A DNA stretch of 64,000 nucleotides, from contig CM061240.1 in the NCBI GenBank assembly GCA_030848705.1, forward strand, positions 125,414,998 through 125,478,997, given 5' to 3'. The DNA is from Heracleum sosnowskyi. Its lineage: Eukaryota; Streptophyta; Magnoliopsida; Apiales; Apiaceae. Positions 9,695 to 18,836 of the stretch are shown here, one piece after another; within the stretch, counting starts at the first letter, position 1; the number at the start of each line of letters is the position of its first letter. A model generated the notes under the pieces. The model was not told where the DNA came from. It saw only the letters and a list, made by a program, of their open reading frames with translations, and ran no database searches. The translations under genes and the position numbers were made by a program.

Positions 9695-11044
9695 CTAAGT
9701 GTTAGTTTTAAGGATCCAGACTTGCTTGGATCCTTTGTCTTTCTTAACAGTGTTAGCTTTTGCAGCGGAATCTGTATTATCAGAGTTTAAACTAACATTG
9801 TCAGATTTTACACTAGCAGAGTTTGCTCTAACCCATTTCAAATTGGGTTTTAGCTCATAATAGTTGTGATAAATAGCATGATAACTCTTGCAAGTATAAA
9901 TGGAATGCCAAGTGCTCCCACAGTGTTTGCATAAAGTTTGTGGTTTAACTCTTACATAATCATTCTTTACTCCTGATGTAGAAGATAAAGAATTAATATG
10001 TTTGTTCTTAGTACAAAATCTAGCAAGATGATTAGAACTACCACAATTATAACATGTTTTCCTTGGAGCAGCACCAGTAGGCAAATGATTATTTCTATTA
10101 TTTATGCCTATCTTTCCATTCCTATTCTTCTTGGACCCTTTTGGTTTCATGGCAGATTTTATCTCTTTCAGCTTATGATTAAACTGTTTCCCTGTCATCA
10201 AACCAACATTAACCTGTTTTTCACAAGTTTTTACTGGCTTTCTAACAGTTTCTCTTTCCTTAAGTTTTTCTGTTTTAATATTTTCCTGTCTTTCACAGGC
10301 TTCATCTGATTCCATATCAGCTTCTCTTATTACAACAGATTTTAACTTATTGGCTTCTGGAACAAATTTCACAGGTTTAAGTTGTGGTTTTACCTTAACC
10401 TTGTCTTTAAACCTAAGTTCATCATTTTCACAATAACCTAAACCTACAGAATCAGTCTGAAACACTTGATGAGTGTCTCTTCCAGAATCTGTCCAAGTCT
10501 TGATTATTTTTCTTTCTTTTTCTAAATCAGATTCTAGTTGCCTATACCTTTTAAGCAACTCCTGTTCAACATAAACAGCATCATCTCTTTCTTTTTGAAT
10601 CTGCTTCATACTTTCAAGTTCTCCTTCAAGAAACTTGTTTCTATCTTTAAGACTAAGATTCTTAGATTTAATTCTTTCATTCTCTAAAGTCTGATCCCTA
10701 TAGCTAACATGAACACTTTTCAGATATACTCTTAACTCAGATATATTATCAGTATCATAAGCATAAGTAGTTAGGGGTACCTTATTTTCAGAAGATTCAG
10801 TCTCATCTCTGACAGTTGCCATAAGAGCATAGTTTTCTCCATCATCAGAGTCTGAAGTATCTGCCCAGTCTTTGCCTTTAGAGATGAGTGCTTTCTCAGA
10901 TTTGCCTTTCTTGCACTCTGGAGCATAGTGACCCATCTCCTTACATTTGTAGCACTGGATTTCAGATTTATCCTTCTTTCCAGACTTGGTATCCCTTCCA
11001 TCAGACTTTCTGAAATTCTTCTTCTCAGAATTTGAATCTCTCCT
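9695..11044 (-). CDS. gag: copia-1 gag, C-terminal part with zinc knuckles
   Basis: Continues in the same frame as the upstream gag ORF after one TGA codon at 11045-11047. A CCHC knuckle, CYKCKEMGHYAPEC, lies near 10920-10960. Further on are a coiled-coil-like charged segment and two more cysteine-histidine clusters, CYNCGSSNHLARFC and CKHCGSTWHSIYTC. The frame ends with TAG just before the pol frame. The TGA may be a single-base nonsense change; if so this copy makes truncated Gag. The three-knuckle arrangement and long charged spacer are unusual for a small copia gag. Confidence 0.8.
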   Translation of the reverse strand, partial: RRDSNSEKKNFRKSDGRDTKSGKKDKSEIQCYKCKEMGHYAPECKKGKSEKALISKGKDWADTSDSDDGENYALMATVRDETESSENKVPLTTYAYDTDNISELRVYLKSVHVSYRDQTLENERIKSKNLSLKDRNKFLEGELESMKQIQKERDDAVYVEQELLKRYRQLESDLEKERKIIKTWTDSGRDTHQVFQTDSVGLGYCENDELRFKDKVKVKPQLKPVKFVPEANKLKSVVIREADMESDEACERQENIKTEKLKERETVRKPVKTCEKQVNVGLMTGKQFNHKLKEIKSAMKPKGSKKNRNGKIGINNRNNHLPTGAAPRKTCYNCGSSNHLARFCTKNKHINSLSSTSGVKNDYVRVKPQTLCKHCGSTWHSIYTCKSYHAIYHNYYELKPNLKWVRANSASVKSDNVSLNSDNTDSAAKANTVKKDKGSKQVWILKTNT

Positions 11045-12019
11045 TCAGAATCTCTTTCCCTTCTTGAAGTTCTTGAACCCCATCTTCTTGAAGGTCTTCA
11101 CCATCAATGCAGCCATTTGCATCATTTGTTCTTCATCATCCTCAGAGTCAGAAGCTTCATCAGAGTTTGAATCATCATCAGAGTTTGATGACTCACTCTC
11201 AGATTTTATGACTAAAGCCTTTCCCTTGGCTTTCTTCCTTGATGATTCCTTCTTAATGGGCTTCTCCTCAACTTTGAGAGCAACAGATTTTGTCTTCTTG
11301 CTGGATCTCCTGTTTCTTTGTTCTATCTCAAGTTCATGAGTCTTTAACAATCCATAGATCTCATCAAGATCTGTATCAGCAAGATCATAATTATCTCTGA
11401 TTGTTGTTGCCTTTAAATCCCACTTTTCAGGTAGAGATAACAGAAACTTGAGATTAGACTCTTCAAGTTCATATTCTTTATCTACCAGAGACAGATCGTT
11501 CAACAGTTTGCAAAATCTGTCATAAGTCTCAGTCAAGGTTTCATTAGTTCTTGAATCAAAGTGCTCATACTCCTGTGTGAGTATTGTTTTTCTGTTCTTC
11601 TTAATAGCACCTGTTCCCTGGCATCTGACTTCTAAAGCATCCCATATCTCTTTGGCAGTTTTGCAGCCAATTACTCTGTTAGACATAACATTATCTAAAG
11701 CACTGTGGAGAAGATGTCTAACCTTTGCATCCTTTGCAATTGATGAGATATCCTCAGGAGTCATATCTTTCTTTTCCTTTGGAACAGTCTTTTGTTCTTG
11801 ACCATCAACAACAGGGGACAATTTAGTTGGCATATGAGGACCATCATTGATTCTGTCAAGGTATTCTGGATCTGTAGCCTCCAGAAACATGGTCATCTTA
11901 ACCTTCCAAATCGGATACTCTACTGGCCTGAGAATTGGAACCCTGATTGTTTCATATCGACTCGCAGAATTGGGCTTAACCTGTTCAGCCTTAGGAGCAG
12001 TTTGATTTTCTTCAGACAT
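11045..12019 (-). CDS. gag: copia-1 gag, N-terminal part
   Basis: 324 codons starting at the first ATG after the PBS. It has the plant copia Gag (UBN2/DUF4219-like) pattern: YPIWKVKMTMFLEA near the N terminus, AKEIWDALEVRCQG near 125, and LTETYDRFCKLLNDL near 160. The C-terminal quarter is lysine-rich, then acidic (SNSDDDSNSDE), encoded by two nonamer copies. It ends at an in-frame TGA upstream of the zinc knuckles, so it lacks the nucleic-acid-binding part unless the stop is read through. Confidence 0.9.
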   Translation of the reverse strand: MSEENQTAPKAEQVKPNSASRYETIRVPILRPVEYPIWKVKMTMFLEATDPEYLDRINDGPHMPTKLSPVVDGQEQKTVPKEKKDMTPEDISSIAKDAKVRHLLHSALDNVMSNRVIGCKTAKEIWDALEVRCQGTGAIKKNRKTILTQEYEHFDSRTNETLTETYDRFCKLLNDLSLVDKEYELEESNLKFLLSLPEKWDLKATTIRDNYDLADTDLDEIYGLLKTHELEIEQRNRRSSKKTKSVALKVEEKPIKKESSRKKAKGKALVIKSESESSNSDDDSNSDEASDSEDDEEQMMQMAALMVKTFKKMGFKNFKKGKRF

Positions 12020-12068
12020 GATTAATACTGTGTTTGAATCGTAAAACTGTATATATTAAACAGCCTTG

Positions 12069-12080
12069 GCTCTGATACCA
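12069..12080 (-). other. copia-1 primer-binding site (tRNA-iMet)
   Basis: On the minus strand the sequence TGGTATCAGAGC starts two bases after the 5' LTR end at 12083. It matches the 3' end of plant initiator tRNA-Met, the usual primer of plant copia elements. Confidence 0.92.
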
Positions 12081-12082
12081 AT

Positions 12083-12628
12083 TGTTAGGCCGAATACACA
12101 ATATATAATCAAGTAGGTATGAGAATAACAATCAAGAACACAGATTTGTAAATCAACCAACTGAATTATATTAAATAATTCTCTCTTAGTGATGTTTAAA
12201 GAATCACAAAGAGCTACTAGGTTACAAGAATAATATATTCAATAATCGCATCCCTTCTAGGGATAACCTATCTGTGTTTATATAGTACACAGCTACATAC
12301 AATCCTTATCTAATTGATACTCCTATAAATTAGCTATACAATTCATATCAATTAAGGATTGCTTCAGTCTTCTATTCCGTTTCCTTAGCTGTATCAATAT
12401 ATTCTGCTTCTTTCCATCTTCAGAATATATTGCTTCTAGAATCTTCAATTCAGCACCGACAGCTAATTCAACTATCACCCTGTCAGACTTTAAATAAACT
12501 CTGACCGGCTTCCTTTAAACTCTTCACCCTGTCAGAGTTTAATTAAACTCTGACCGGCTTCCGATAAATTCTGGTCAGTACCTGTTGCTTAAACACTGAT
12601 AAACAAACGTCAGCAATTATATCTAACA
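12083..12628 (-). repeat. copia-1 5' LTR, complete (546 bp)
   Basis: Bounded by TGTTAG at 12628 (minus strand) and CTAACA at 12083, with the PBS directly inside. Its 417 outer bases match the 3' LTR at 1-417 with three transitions. It contains the duplicated palindrome units. Confidence 0.95.
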
Positions 12629-14822
12629 GGCCTTCCTAAGATGATAGGAATCTTCTTGTCTTCTTCAAAGTCCAGAATAACGAAATCAGCGGGGAAGATA
12701 AGCTTGTCAACCCTTACTAGGACATCCTCCACAATACCCCTAGGATATGTGATAGACCTATATCTGCCAGCTGTAAAGACATGGTAGTAGGTTTAGGCTC
12801 TGGTAGCCCTAGTTGCAAGAAGACGGACAATGGCATCAGATTAATACTCGCTCCCAAATCACACAGACACTTGTCGAACGATAGATTGCCAATAGTACAA
12901 GGAATTGTGAAACTCCCTGGATCCTTAAGTTTCGGGGGCAACTTCTGTTGCAGAATAGCACCGCACTCCTCCGTTAGAGCAACGGTTTCCAAATCTTCTA
13001 ACTTCAACTTTCTTGAAAGAATACCCTTCATGAACTTTGCGTAGCTCGGCATCTGTTCATGAGCCTCCGCAAAAGGTATGTTTATATGCAGCTTCTTGAA
13101 AACCTCCAAGAACTTAGCGAATTGTGTGTCTAGTTTCTGTTTCTGAAGTCTTCTAGGGAACGGAGGAGGGGGGTAGATTTCCTTACCCTCTGTTTCTTGC
13201 TTAGAAGTGGCATCATGAGATGTATTGGGGTGTTTGCTCACCAATTTCTCCACCAAACTCTTCTTTTCAGGAATTTTCAACTTTTCTGGCAGAATTTCAT
13301 GCGCGGGCGCGCTCTGGGATGCGCGGGCGCGCTCTTCTTCCTGGAAATCAGGCGCGGGCGCGCTCTGGGATGCGCGGGCGCGCTCCTCTTCCTGGAAATT
13401 TCCTTCATCTTCTTCGTTTTCCTGAATTTCAGTGTTTTGGTCAGTGGTGACCTTCCCTGATCTCAATGTAATTGCCTTGACATGTTCCTTACTCTCCCGT
13501 TTGCCTGGATTAGTTTCCGTATCACTAGGGAGAGTTCCCTGTGGTCTGTTCAGCAACGCACTGGCTATCTGTCCAATCTGAGTTTCCAAAGTCTTGAGAG
13601 ACGCCGCCTGGCTCTTGCACATCAACCTCAACTCTTCCAATTCTGACTTTTCATTAGAAGACTGACCATGGTGACCTTGAGGTTGCTGATGAAATCCTGG
13701 TGGTGGCTGATAAGGTTGTCTTGGAGCATATTGCTGCTGATAACCAACAGGGTTGAATGGCTTATCTCCAAATTGTTGACCTTGATACTGCTGCAGACCA
13801 CCTTGATTGTTACTCCAGCTGAAATTCGGGTGGTTTCTGTTATTTGGATGATAAGCATTAGGAACTGGCTGTTGTGGCCTCTGAAAATTACTCACGAACT
13901 GTGCTGATTCACTAGATATAGCACACTGATTAGTGTCATGAGCACCTGCACATAGTTCACATACACTAGCCACTTGCTGCATTCCCATGTTAGATAGAGA
14001 ATCCACCTTCATAGAAAGAGCTTTTAGCTGAGCTGCTAATGCTGTAGTCGCATCCACTTCCAGAATTCTTGCTGCCTTGCCATGTGTTAACCTCTGAGTA
14101 GGATTCTGGTACTCATTAGCAGCCATCATCTCTATAAGTTCATAGGCCTCCTCATAGCTTTTGGCCCAAAGAGCTCCACCTGATGCTGCATCAAGCATTG
14201 GTCTTGATTGACCTCCCAAACCATTGTAGAAACAATTTATCACCATCCAATCAGGCATTCCATGGTGAGGGCACTTTCGTAGCATCTCTTTGTAACGCTC
14301 CCAAGCTTCACATAACGTTTCCCCTGAAAGCTGAGAAAACTGCGTGAGAGCATTCCTTATTGCAGCTGTTTTGGCCATCGGGAAGAACTTAGTGAGAAAC
14401 TTTTAAGCAAGCTCCTCCCATGTAGTGATAGACCCTGCTGGTAGAGAATGTAACCAGCCCTTAGCTTTATCCCTCAAGGAAAAAGGGAAAAGTCTCAGCT
14501 TCACTGCATCCTCTGACACTCCATTGAACTTGAAAGTGTCACAAATCTCAATGAAATCCCTAATATGCATATTAGGGTCTTCCGTTGGAGAACCCCCAAA
14601 CTGCACAGAGTTCTGTAGCATCTGAATCGTGCCAACCTTGATCTCAAAGTTGTTAGCCGAGATAGCTGGTCTAACAATGCTTGACTGAATATCATTGATC
14701 TTTGGCTGAGAGTAATCCATCAAAGCCTTTGCTCCTGCTGCTGCTGGTTCTCCCATAACTATATTCAAGTTAGCTCCTTCTTCTTCCAGTTTATCTTTAC
14801 GAGATTGAGAACGTGTTCGCAT
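12629..14822 (-). pseudogene. gag: gypsy-1 gag-protease, broken
   Basis: Starts with MRTRSQSRKDK at 14822, typical of Athila Gag. The Ty3/gypsy retrotransposon Gag domain spans about 14600-14150 (LRLFPFSLRDKAKGWLHSLP, then ETLCEAWERYKEMLRKCP). A zinc-knuckle-like CELCAGAHDTNQC lies near 13950, followed by a Q/P-rich region. The protease has CDLGASINLMPLSVF near 12830. Lesions: TAA at 14403-14405, most simply CAA to TAA; an extra TA at about 12759-12762 shifting the frame after the protease; and truncation by copia-1 at 12628. A 50-bp tandem duplication (13301-13400) gives a doubled FQEEERARASQSAPA peptide. Confidence 0.85.
13301..13383. repeat. Four GCGCGGGCGCGC blocks inside gypsy-1 gag
   Basis: The 12-mer GCGCGGGCGCGC occurs at 13301-13312, 13321-13332, 13352-13363 and 13372-13383 as two tandem 51-bp units. 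On the coding strand it encodes the ERARASQSA repeats. It is strikingly CpG-rich in an AT-rich window, and the same 12-mer recurs in the LTR of this element. Confidence 0.9.
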
Positions 14823-14947
14823 ACACGCTCACTAGAGTATCTGGAACACACCAAACAAAGTAAAATTGATGAGAAAAACAATCTGAGTCAGTGAACTTTA
14901 ACTGTCACTGATGACAAGCACATAAACTATATTAAAACTACACCGAG

Positions 14948-14965
14948 TCCCCGGCAGCGGCGCCA
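14948..14965 (-). other. gypsy-1 primer-binding site (tRNA-Asp type)
   Basis: The minus strand reads TGGCGCCGCTGCCGGGGA, the standard PBS of Athila/Tat Ty3/gypsy elements, seven bases inside the LTR end. Confidence 0.9.
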
Positions 14966-14971
14966 AAAACT

Positions 14972-16374
14972 TGTTCGCACAAAAACACGCAAGCGCACGT
15001 GGTCACAAGTAGTATATAGATAAATCAAGTTCGATCCCACAAGGACTGGTTTAGGTTGTAATAGTCTGTACTTATGCACCAATGTTTGGTTATTACTCAC
15101 TGCTAAGACAAGTATCAAATTGGTTTTTTAATAACTAAAAGAATTATTAGTGAATTACTGATATGAATAGGCATGGGATCCTAACATCATTAAATATTTC
15201 ATCTAGAGCCTCTTGTTCTTAATCTCTGTATGTGACAGTTGTGACAACTAACCAGATAACACGAATTTAGTACACACTACCTTTCAGTATACGTATACCA
15301 TACCACTTAAACATCCACAAATAGATAGAAGTTAAATGGACACCAGATATGCTTAGTCCCTATATGTCTATAGAGATTGAAAACATAGTGGTTGAATGAG
15401 CAGGTTATCTATTCAGATTACATAAGGTAGATGAAATGGTTAAAATCACCTACAAAGTATGCATGATACTCATACATAAACTTATGCTAGCATGGCAAGT
15501 TCTAAATCCCTAAATCCACTTTCGCAATCAATAAGGATTAACAAACAATCATGAATGTTAGCTACGCATTCACAATGAATAAGCACAACCATGATAGGAA
15601 ATCATTTCGCCACCACACACAGGGTATATAAAACAATTAACCACTAAACTCCATAAAAACTCTGTTAGAATCCCACGATAACGATTAGTTCATAAATGAA
15701 CCGTTCATCATCGCAGGTTCTATTGAAAACATGATATAAAAACTAAGTTTTGAATTGATAATTGCAATCAAATAGTATCAAGAATAACAATGTTTAGAAA
15801 AACGATAAAGAAGAATCCAAGTATTGCTTAATTGAGAGAAAATACAAAGAAAATGTAATCTTCTCCTCCAATCTAAGTCTCTTTTTTTTGTTCTTCAGTA
15901 TTATTCCTCTACTTCCTTCCTTCGAAATTAGGGTTTTCCCCTTAGAAGATATCCACCAGAAAATGACAAAGGCCCAAAACACGACCCGCTACCACTCTAA
16001 GCCCACAAAACAAGAAATCAGAAATTCCATCAGACGGGGACGCGTGGCCGCGCGCTAGCAAGCGCGGGCGCGCCAGGATTCCTGCCAATGAACGCGCGGG
16101 CGCGCGGTATAAGGCGCGGGCGCGCCTGGCTCTCTGCCAAGATTCCTGCTTTTCTGATTATTAGCCAACTTTCTTGCCACTTTCTTGCCTCCAACATCCC
16201 TCAATTCCCGGAGCAAAAACCACCATTTTAAAGCATAATGACCACCACTTGATCCCATTTAGCTTATCTGCACACAAACACTAAAACTCATCATAACATC
16301 ACACACTTGAGGCCAAAACAACCAATTTAAGCTGATTTTAAGGTGTTCCAAGTAGATATAAAACCGACTTATCA
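14972..16374 (-). repeat. gypsy-1 5' LTR (about 1.4 kb)
   Basis: On the plus strand it runs from TGTTCGCAC at 14972 to TTATCA at 16374, giving TG and CA ends; the right end is placed where E2 LTR sequence resumes. Near 16022-16130 there is a GC-rich block with three copies of GCGCGGGCGCGC (16062, 16094, 16114). I see no coding sequence. Confidence 0.75.
16062..16125. repeat. Three GCGCGGGCGCGC blocks in the gypsy-1 LTR
   Basis: Exact 12-mers at 16062-16073, 16094-16105 and 16114-16125, separated by CCTGCCAATGAA-like spacers. They are identical to the four in the gag of this element. Confidence 0.9.
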
Positions 16375-16892
16375 ACTGGATATTCAAGAATATAAGAAGT
16401 GTATATGTATTTCAAATAAGCTTCTGAGAGTTGTGTATTTTTGGCTCTTAGAAAATAGTATATATATATATCAAGAGCCTGGCAAAACGTGTATATTTTT
16501 TCAACAGACTAAAAGGATAAAGCTTTTTAAAAGAACTAGCTGTTGGAAAAACATAAGAATAGGTCTTGCATAAAATGTGGGGTTTAATTTTGATTTTGAA
16601 AACTTTTATTTAAAAAATAAACTGTTGAAATAATAACCCATAAAAATATATTTTCATAAAGATAACTTATATGGGTTTTATAAGATAATTAAAATTGTTT
16701 GTGGGAGAAAATATAGGAACATAAATTTAACGTTGGTTGAGAATATATACCCAGACAAATTTGAAGTTAACAAGAGACATTAGACACCTGGACTCTTTAA
16801 CCTAAATATCTGCACCAATATATCACACCAGCACACTTGTTTCTTCTGTCAGTTTCATGTTCATGTCATCATCAGAAATCTTAGTATTAACA
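16375..16892 (-). repeat. E2 LTR copy 1 (5'-truncated on plus strand)
   Basis: Homologous to 19320-19829, 17683-18203 and 32038-32535. It ends in ATTAACA, followed by a PPT (AAAAGGGGGAGATTG on the minus strand). The left part is missing where gypsy-1 inserted. The E2 LTR carries a (TA)n run near the middle. Confidence 0.85.
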
Positions 16893-17142
16893 ATCTCCCC
16901 CTTTTATGATGATGACTAAAAATAAAATATGCTCCCTCTATCAACAAGCTTTTCTGGATTTCTTACCTGTTAAGATGTTAGAACAAAAATAAAAATGCAC
17001 AGGTAGTTGTTTAAACATGTAGCACATATTACCTTGATAAATAAACTACCATACAATAATTGAAGACAAATATTAAAAACAATGACCAAGCCACCAGAAA
17101 ATTAAAATTAACGTCGTTAAGCTTGATCTGGAACATTTAGAT
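16893..17142 (-). other. E2 3'UTR segment 1 with PPT
   Basis: PPT followed by about 245 bp of AT-rich, non-coding sequence shared with 18204-18453 and 19830-20040. This is the internal sequence that normally precedes the E2 3' LTR. It is interrupted by TRIM copy 1. Confidence 0.7.
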
Positions 17143-17372
17143 TGTTGGGTATCCAGCATCTCCCTAAATCGAAACATTGCGCTGGCTGCTACACTATAAA
17201 TGTTAAGAGTTGCGCCTTCTCCACAAGTAGCTGCTTTTGGTGTAGTGGTAAGCGCTTGGATCCTAAAGAGTGGTATCATAGCAGGTCACGGGTTCGAATC
17301 CTATGTAGTGCATATTTATGCCAAAGGCATGTTGTGAAACCATTGTCTCCTAACAGGTACTTGTTAGTGCTG
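17143..17372 (+). mobile_element. TRIM copy 1 (left LTR, PBS, truncated interior)
   Basis: The 128-bp LTR 17143-17270 begins TGTTGGGTATCC and is followed at once by TGGTATCATAGC, a tRNA-iMet PBS with one change. The interior is cut at 17372, where it jumps to E2 LTR sequence; compared with TRIM copy 2, everything from the end of GTGCTG onward is missing. It sits at the same E2 site as copy 2, so it was duplicated together with its host. Confidence 0.8.
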
Positions 17373-18203
17373 TCTCTTTTATGATTGAGTCAGACTCCGG
17401 CCCCTACACCTGGTCTACGGCCTACATCCAAGTCCCCATGCCAACTAGCATAGAGAATATATTATATCCACGTAAAAACAAACGTACAACTTTCTCTTGA
17501 TTACAAAACAAGGCCACCTGAAAGAACTCTTTCACCTAGCACACTTGCTACCTAGCACAATTGCTACCTTGGCCGACTATTTGTAATCGCTCTCTTTGCC
17601 ACAACCCGGCACAAGTCTTTACAATAAAACAATGAAAGAATATCAAGATTACAACTCAAATAGTACTACTTCTTGTTTGACGGGATATTCAAGAATATAA
17701 GAAGTGTATATGTATTTCAAATAAGCTTATGAGAGTTGTGTGTATTTGGCTCTTAGAAAATAGTATATATATATATATATCAGGAGCCTGGCAAAACGTA
17801 TATATTTTTTCAACAGACTAAAAGGATAAAGATTTTTAAAAGAACTAGATGTTGGAAAAGCATAAGAATAGGTCTTGCATAAAATGTGGGGTTTAGTTTT
17901 AATTTTGAAAACTTTTATTAAAAACAAACTGTTGAAATAATAACCCATAAAAATATATTTTCATAAAGATAACTTATATGGGTTTTATAAGATAATTAAA
18001 ACAGTTTGTGGGAGAAAATATCGGAACAGAAATTTAAAGTTGGTTGAGAATATATACCCAGTCAAATTTGAAGTTAACAAGAGACATTAGACACCTGGAC
18101 TCTTTAACCTAAATATATGCACCAATATATCACACCAGCACACTTGTTTCTTCTGTCAGTTTCATGTTCATGTCATCATCAGAAATCTTAGTATATATTA
18201 ACA
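17373..18203 (-). repeat. E2 LTR copy 2 with internal deletion
   Basis: Aligns with LTR copy 3, but the stretch between GAGTCAGACTC and CGGCCCCTACACC (17397-17400) lacks about 130 bp present in copy 3. The right end is ATTAACA at 18203 with the same PPT behind it. Confidence 0.8.
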
Positions 18204-18453
18204 ATCTCCCCCTTTTATGATGATGACCAAAAATAAAATATGCTCCCTCTGTCAACAAGCTTTTCTGGATTTCTTACCTGTTAAGATGTTAGAACAAAAA
18301 TAAAAATGCACAAGTAGTTGTTTAAACATGTAGCACATATTACCTTGATAAATAAAATACCATCCAATAATTGAAGACAAATATTAAAAACAATGACCAA
18401 GCCACCAAAAAATTAAAATTAACGTCGTTAAGCTTGATCTGGAACATTTAGAT
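18204..18453 (-). other. E2 3'UTR segment 2 with PPT
   Basis: Nearly identical to 16893-17142, including the junction with a TRIM. Non-coding. Confidence 0.7.
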
Positions 18454-18833
18454 TGTTGGGTATCCAGCATCTCCCTAAATCCAAACATTGCGCTGGCTGC
18501 TACACTATAAATGTTAAGAGTTGCGCCTTCTCCACAAGTAGTTGCTTTTGGTGTAGTGGTAAGTGCTTGGATCCTAAATAGTGGTATCAGAGCAGGTTAC
18601 GGGTTCGAATCCTATGTAGTGCATATTTATGCCAAAGGCATGTTGTGCAGCTATTGTCTCCTAACAGGGACTTGTTAGTGCTGGCAGATGCTGGGGGAGG
18701 GGGATTGTTGGGTATCCAGCATCTCCCTAAATCGAAATGTGGCGCTGGCTGCTATACTATAAAGGTTAAGAGTTGTGCCTTCTCCAAAAATAGCTGCTTT
18801 TCGTGTAGTGGTAAGCGCTTGGATCCTAAAGAG
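18454..18833 (+). mobile_element. TRIM copy 2, complete (380 bp)
   Basis: Direct terminal repeats of 128 bp at 18454-18581 and 18706-18833, both starting TGTTGGGTATCC. The PBS TGGTATCAGAGC (18582-18593) follows the left LTR, and a PPT-like CTGGGGGAGGGGGA precedes the right one. Size, PBS and PPT without coding capacity fit a terminal-repeat retrotransposon in miniature. TGGTGTAGTGG (18549-18559) and GGTTCGAATCC (18602-18612) match RNA polymerase III A and B boxes at tRNA-like spacing across the LTR-PBS junction. The LTR ends in GAG or TAG rather than CA, and no clean target duplication was found. Confidence 0.8.
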
Positions 18834-18836
18834 AAA

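Larger units (their letters stand above)
1..12628 (-). mobile_element. copia-1: Ty1/copia LTR retrotransposon with two extra ORFs
   Basis: A nearly complete element on the minus strand, read from high to low coordinates: 5' LTR 12083-12628, tRNA-iMet PBS, gag, pol, a 2.2-kb spacer with an antisense ORF, ORF3, PPT at 418-432, and 3' LTR from 417 leftwards beyond the window edge. Domain order (protease, integrase, RT, RNase H) is that of Ty1/copia. Where both LTRs are visible (1-417 against 12212-12628) they align without gaps and differ at three positions, 297, 351 and 367, all transitions, which points to a recent insertion. It is inserted into gypsy-1. The bases next to the 5' LTR are GGCCT, but the partner target duplication lies outside the window. 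The visible part exceeds 12.6 kb, long for a copia element. Confidence 0.95.
12629..16374 (-). mobile_element. gypsy-1: 5' half of an Athila-like Ty3/gypsy element
   Basis: On the minus strand: 5' LTR (14972-16374), a tRNA-Asp-type PBS, a short leader, gag, and the start of pol up to the protease. The coding region is broken at 12628 by copia-1; the remaining pol and 3' LTR must lie left of the window. The right edge abuts E2 LTR sequence; the next bases, ACTGG, would be its target duplication. This element therefore inserted into E2 and later received copia-1. Confidence 0.85.

Noticed and set aside
13197..13460. Plus-strand frames through the GC-rich block giving RARSGMRGRA-type repeats
   Set aside because: They are antisense shadows of the gag repeat of gypsy-1. 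Open frames result from the high GC content of the 12-mer units.
18549..18612. Possible tRNA gene (A and B boxes)
   Set aside because: No cloverleaf with a proper acceptor stem could be drawn. The A box lies in a TRIM LTR and the interval contains the iMet PBS.
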